Assembly (NCBI GenBank): GCA_036003885.1
Contig: DASYSA010000186.1
Span: forward strand, 1 to 5,616
From: DASYSA01 sp036003885
GTDB lineage: Bacteria; Acidobacteriota; Blastocatellia; UBA7656
DNA: 5,616 nt
Direction: 5' to 3'
Shown piece by piece: positions 4,790 through 5,616 of the stretch (position 1 is its first letter; each line of letters begins with the position of its first letter). Below the pieces are notes generated by a model, which had not been told where the DNA came from, ran no database searches, and saw nothing but the letters and a program-made list of their open reading frames with translations. Made by a program: the position numbers and the translations under genes.

Positions 4790-5616
4790 TTACCTCTGAA
4801 TTCCCGCTGCCTCAAGCCGCCGAATCACTTCCTTGTGGCCCTTGTCGCGGGCAAGCGTCAGGGCGGTCTTTCCTAGGTCGTTCGCGGCGAGCGGATCAGC
4901 ACCCATCCTTAGCAAGATCTCGACGACCGGAGCGTGTCCGCTCATAGCAGCCCGCAACAAGGCAGTGTACCCATATCCGTCTCTAAGATCGATTTTTGCC
5001 CCACCCTCGATTAGCACCTGCACAACAGCCTGTTGTCCTGAGTCTGCCGCTTGAATCAACGCAGTTACGCCGTAGGCGTTCTTTGCGTCAACGTCTGCGC
5101 GGTGCCGCAATAGAACTCTCGCTATTTCTACCTGTCTTGTCAGGATGAGCGCCGTATCGCCCTGCCAATCCTTTGAGTTTACATCAGCGCCTTGAGCCAA
5201 TAGTTCCTTGGTCTTCGCAATGTCGCCTTTCTTGGAAGCTTTGATTAGGTCTAAGTCGAGGTCTCCCGTATAATCCTCATCGGTTCTCGCTTTGAGTCTC
5301 ACAGCGATGGTGTTATCCACATCCGGGTTCGGATTGTACTGGAAGCCCTCCTCGCCATTGGTCGAGCGGGTATAACGCCCATGAAAATAGCCGACCTTGG
5401 GGGCATCAAGCAGTCGATAGCATCGCTGACGATTCTCATCCTCTGTCGTAATACGAACGGGTCTGGTATTAGCCAGGATAAGGCACTGAAGCATGTGCCT
5501 ATCACTATAGGCAACGATATTAAGCCACTTCGGATCGGGATACTCGGCGGCGAATTTGCTAAAGACCTTGCGAAGATTCGCGTCACCGAAGTCCGCTGCT
5601 TGTATGAACAAGTAGA
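4790..5616 (-). CDS. Ankyrin-repeat protein, 5' end beyond the window
   Basis: The reading frame is open to the window edge. A TTG at 5609-5611 is possible but has no visible ribosome site, and the codon before it (TAC) continues the frame, so the gene is most likely cut by the edge. Numbering from that TTG, residues 1-115 are a domain I do not recognise. It contains LRKVFSKFAAEYPDPKWLN and YFHGRYTRS, and looks like a folded sensor or extracellular-type domain. Residues 121-273 are five ankyrin repeats: 121-148, 149-178, 179-211, 212-244 and 245-273, each with variants of G-x-TAL-x-LA and LL-x-x-GAD. Repeat 2 is 30 residues instead of 33, lacking the turn between the two helices. The last repeat forms the C-terminal cap. 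Ankyrin repeats mediate protein-protein contacts. The partner and cell location are unknown because the N terminus, where a signal peptide would be, is missing. Confidence 0.85.
   Translation of the reverse strand, partial: YLFIQAADFGDANLRKVFSKFAAEYPDPKWLNIVAYSDRHMLQCLILANTRPVRITTEDENRQRCYRLLDAPKVGYFHGRYTRSTNGEEGFQYNPNPDVDNTIAVRLKARTDEDYTGDLDLDLIKASKKGDIAKTKELLAQGADVNSKDWQGDTALILTRQVEIARVLLRHRADVDAKNAYGVTALIQAADSGQQAVVQVLIEGGAKIDLRDGYGYTALLRAAMSGHAPVVEILLRMGADPLAANDLGKTALTLARDKGHKEVIRRLEAAGIQR

Overview
The window is a moderately GC-rich bacterial chromosomal segment. Five protein-coding genes, all on the minus strand, run from right to left. No rRNA, tRNA, CRISPR array, transposase or phage gene is visible. 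The gene content suggests Acidobacteriota, possibly a Blastocatellia-like member. Pointers are an N-terminal zinc ribbon of the CPxDG type fused to PilZ, a zinc ribbon/transmembrane/DUF4097 protein, an ankyrin protein, and a heptanucleotide repeat block between genes. This assignment is inferred from gene style and not proven by a marker.

Layout in transcription order (high to low coordinates): (1) 5616-4790, the 3' part of an ankyrin-repeat gene whose start lies outside the window. (2) 4789-4450, a 340-bp non-coding leader holding a weak hairpin and a 26-bp dyad. (3) 4449-2869, a complete acyl-CoA (propionyl-CoA type) carboxylase beta subunit, pccB. (4) 2869-2669, a spacer dominated by a 162-bp inverted array of 7-bp repeats. 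Its edge touches the pccB stop codon, and its other end appears to supply the -35 box of a promoter with a perfect TATAAT. (5) 2668-2150, a small zinc ribbon plus PilZ protein. (6) 2149-1854, a spacer with GC-rich hairpins, one terminator-like. (7) 1853-1314, a 179-residue helical protein of unknown function. (8) 1227-4, a zinc ribbon/proline-rich linker/transmembrane/DUF4097 protein whose start is a GTG with a strong Shine-Dalgarno sequence.

The genes do not form an obvious pathway. pccB is metabolic (propionyl-CoA to methylmalonyl-CoA) and stands without its biotin-carboxylase partner here. The PilZ gene, the helical protein and the DUF4097 protein are co-directional and could form a loose envelope or signalling cluster. 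The hairpins and the internal promoter suggest separate transcription units.

I did not find a clear new multi-gene system. The observations most worth following are the heptad-repeat element that seems to double as promoter (and perhaps terminator), the PilZ domain lacking part of its ligand motif, the cysteine at the substrate-specificity position of PccB, and the five perfectly spaced 18-residue repeats in the DUF4097 protein.
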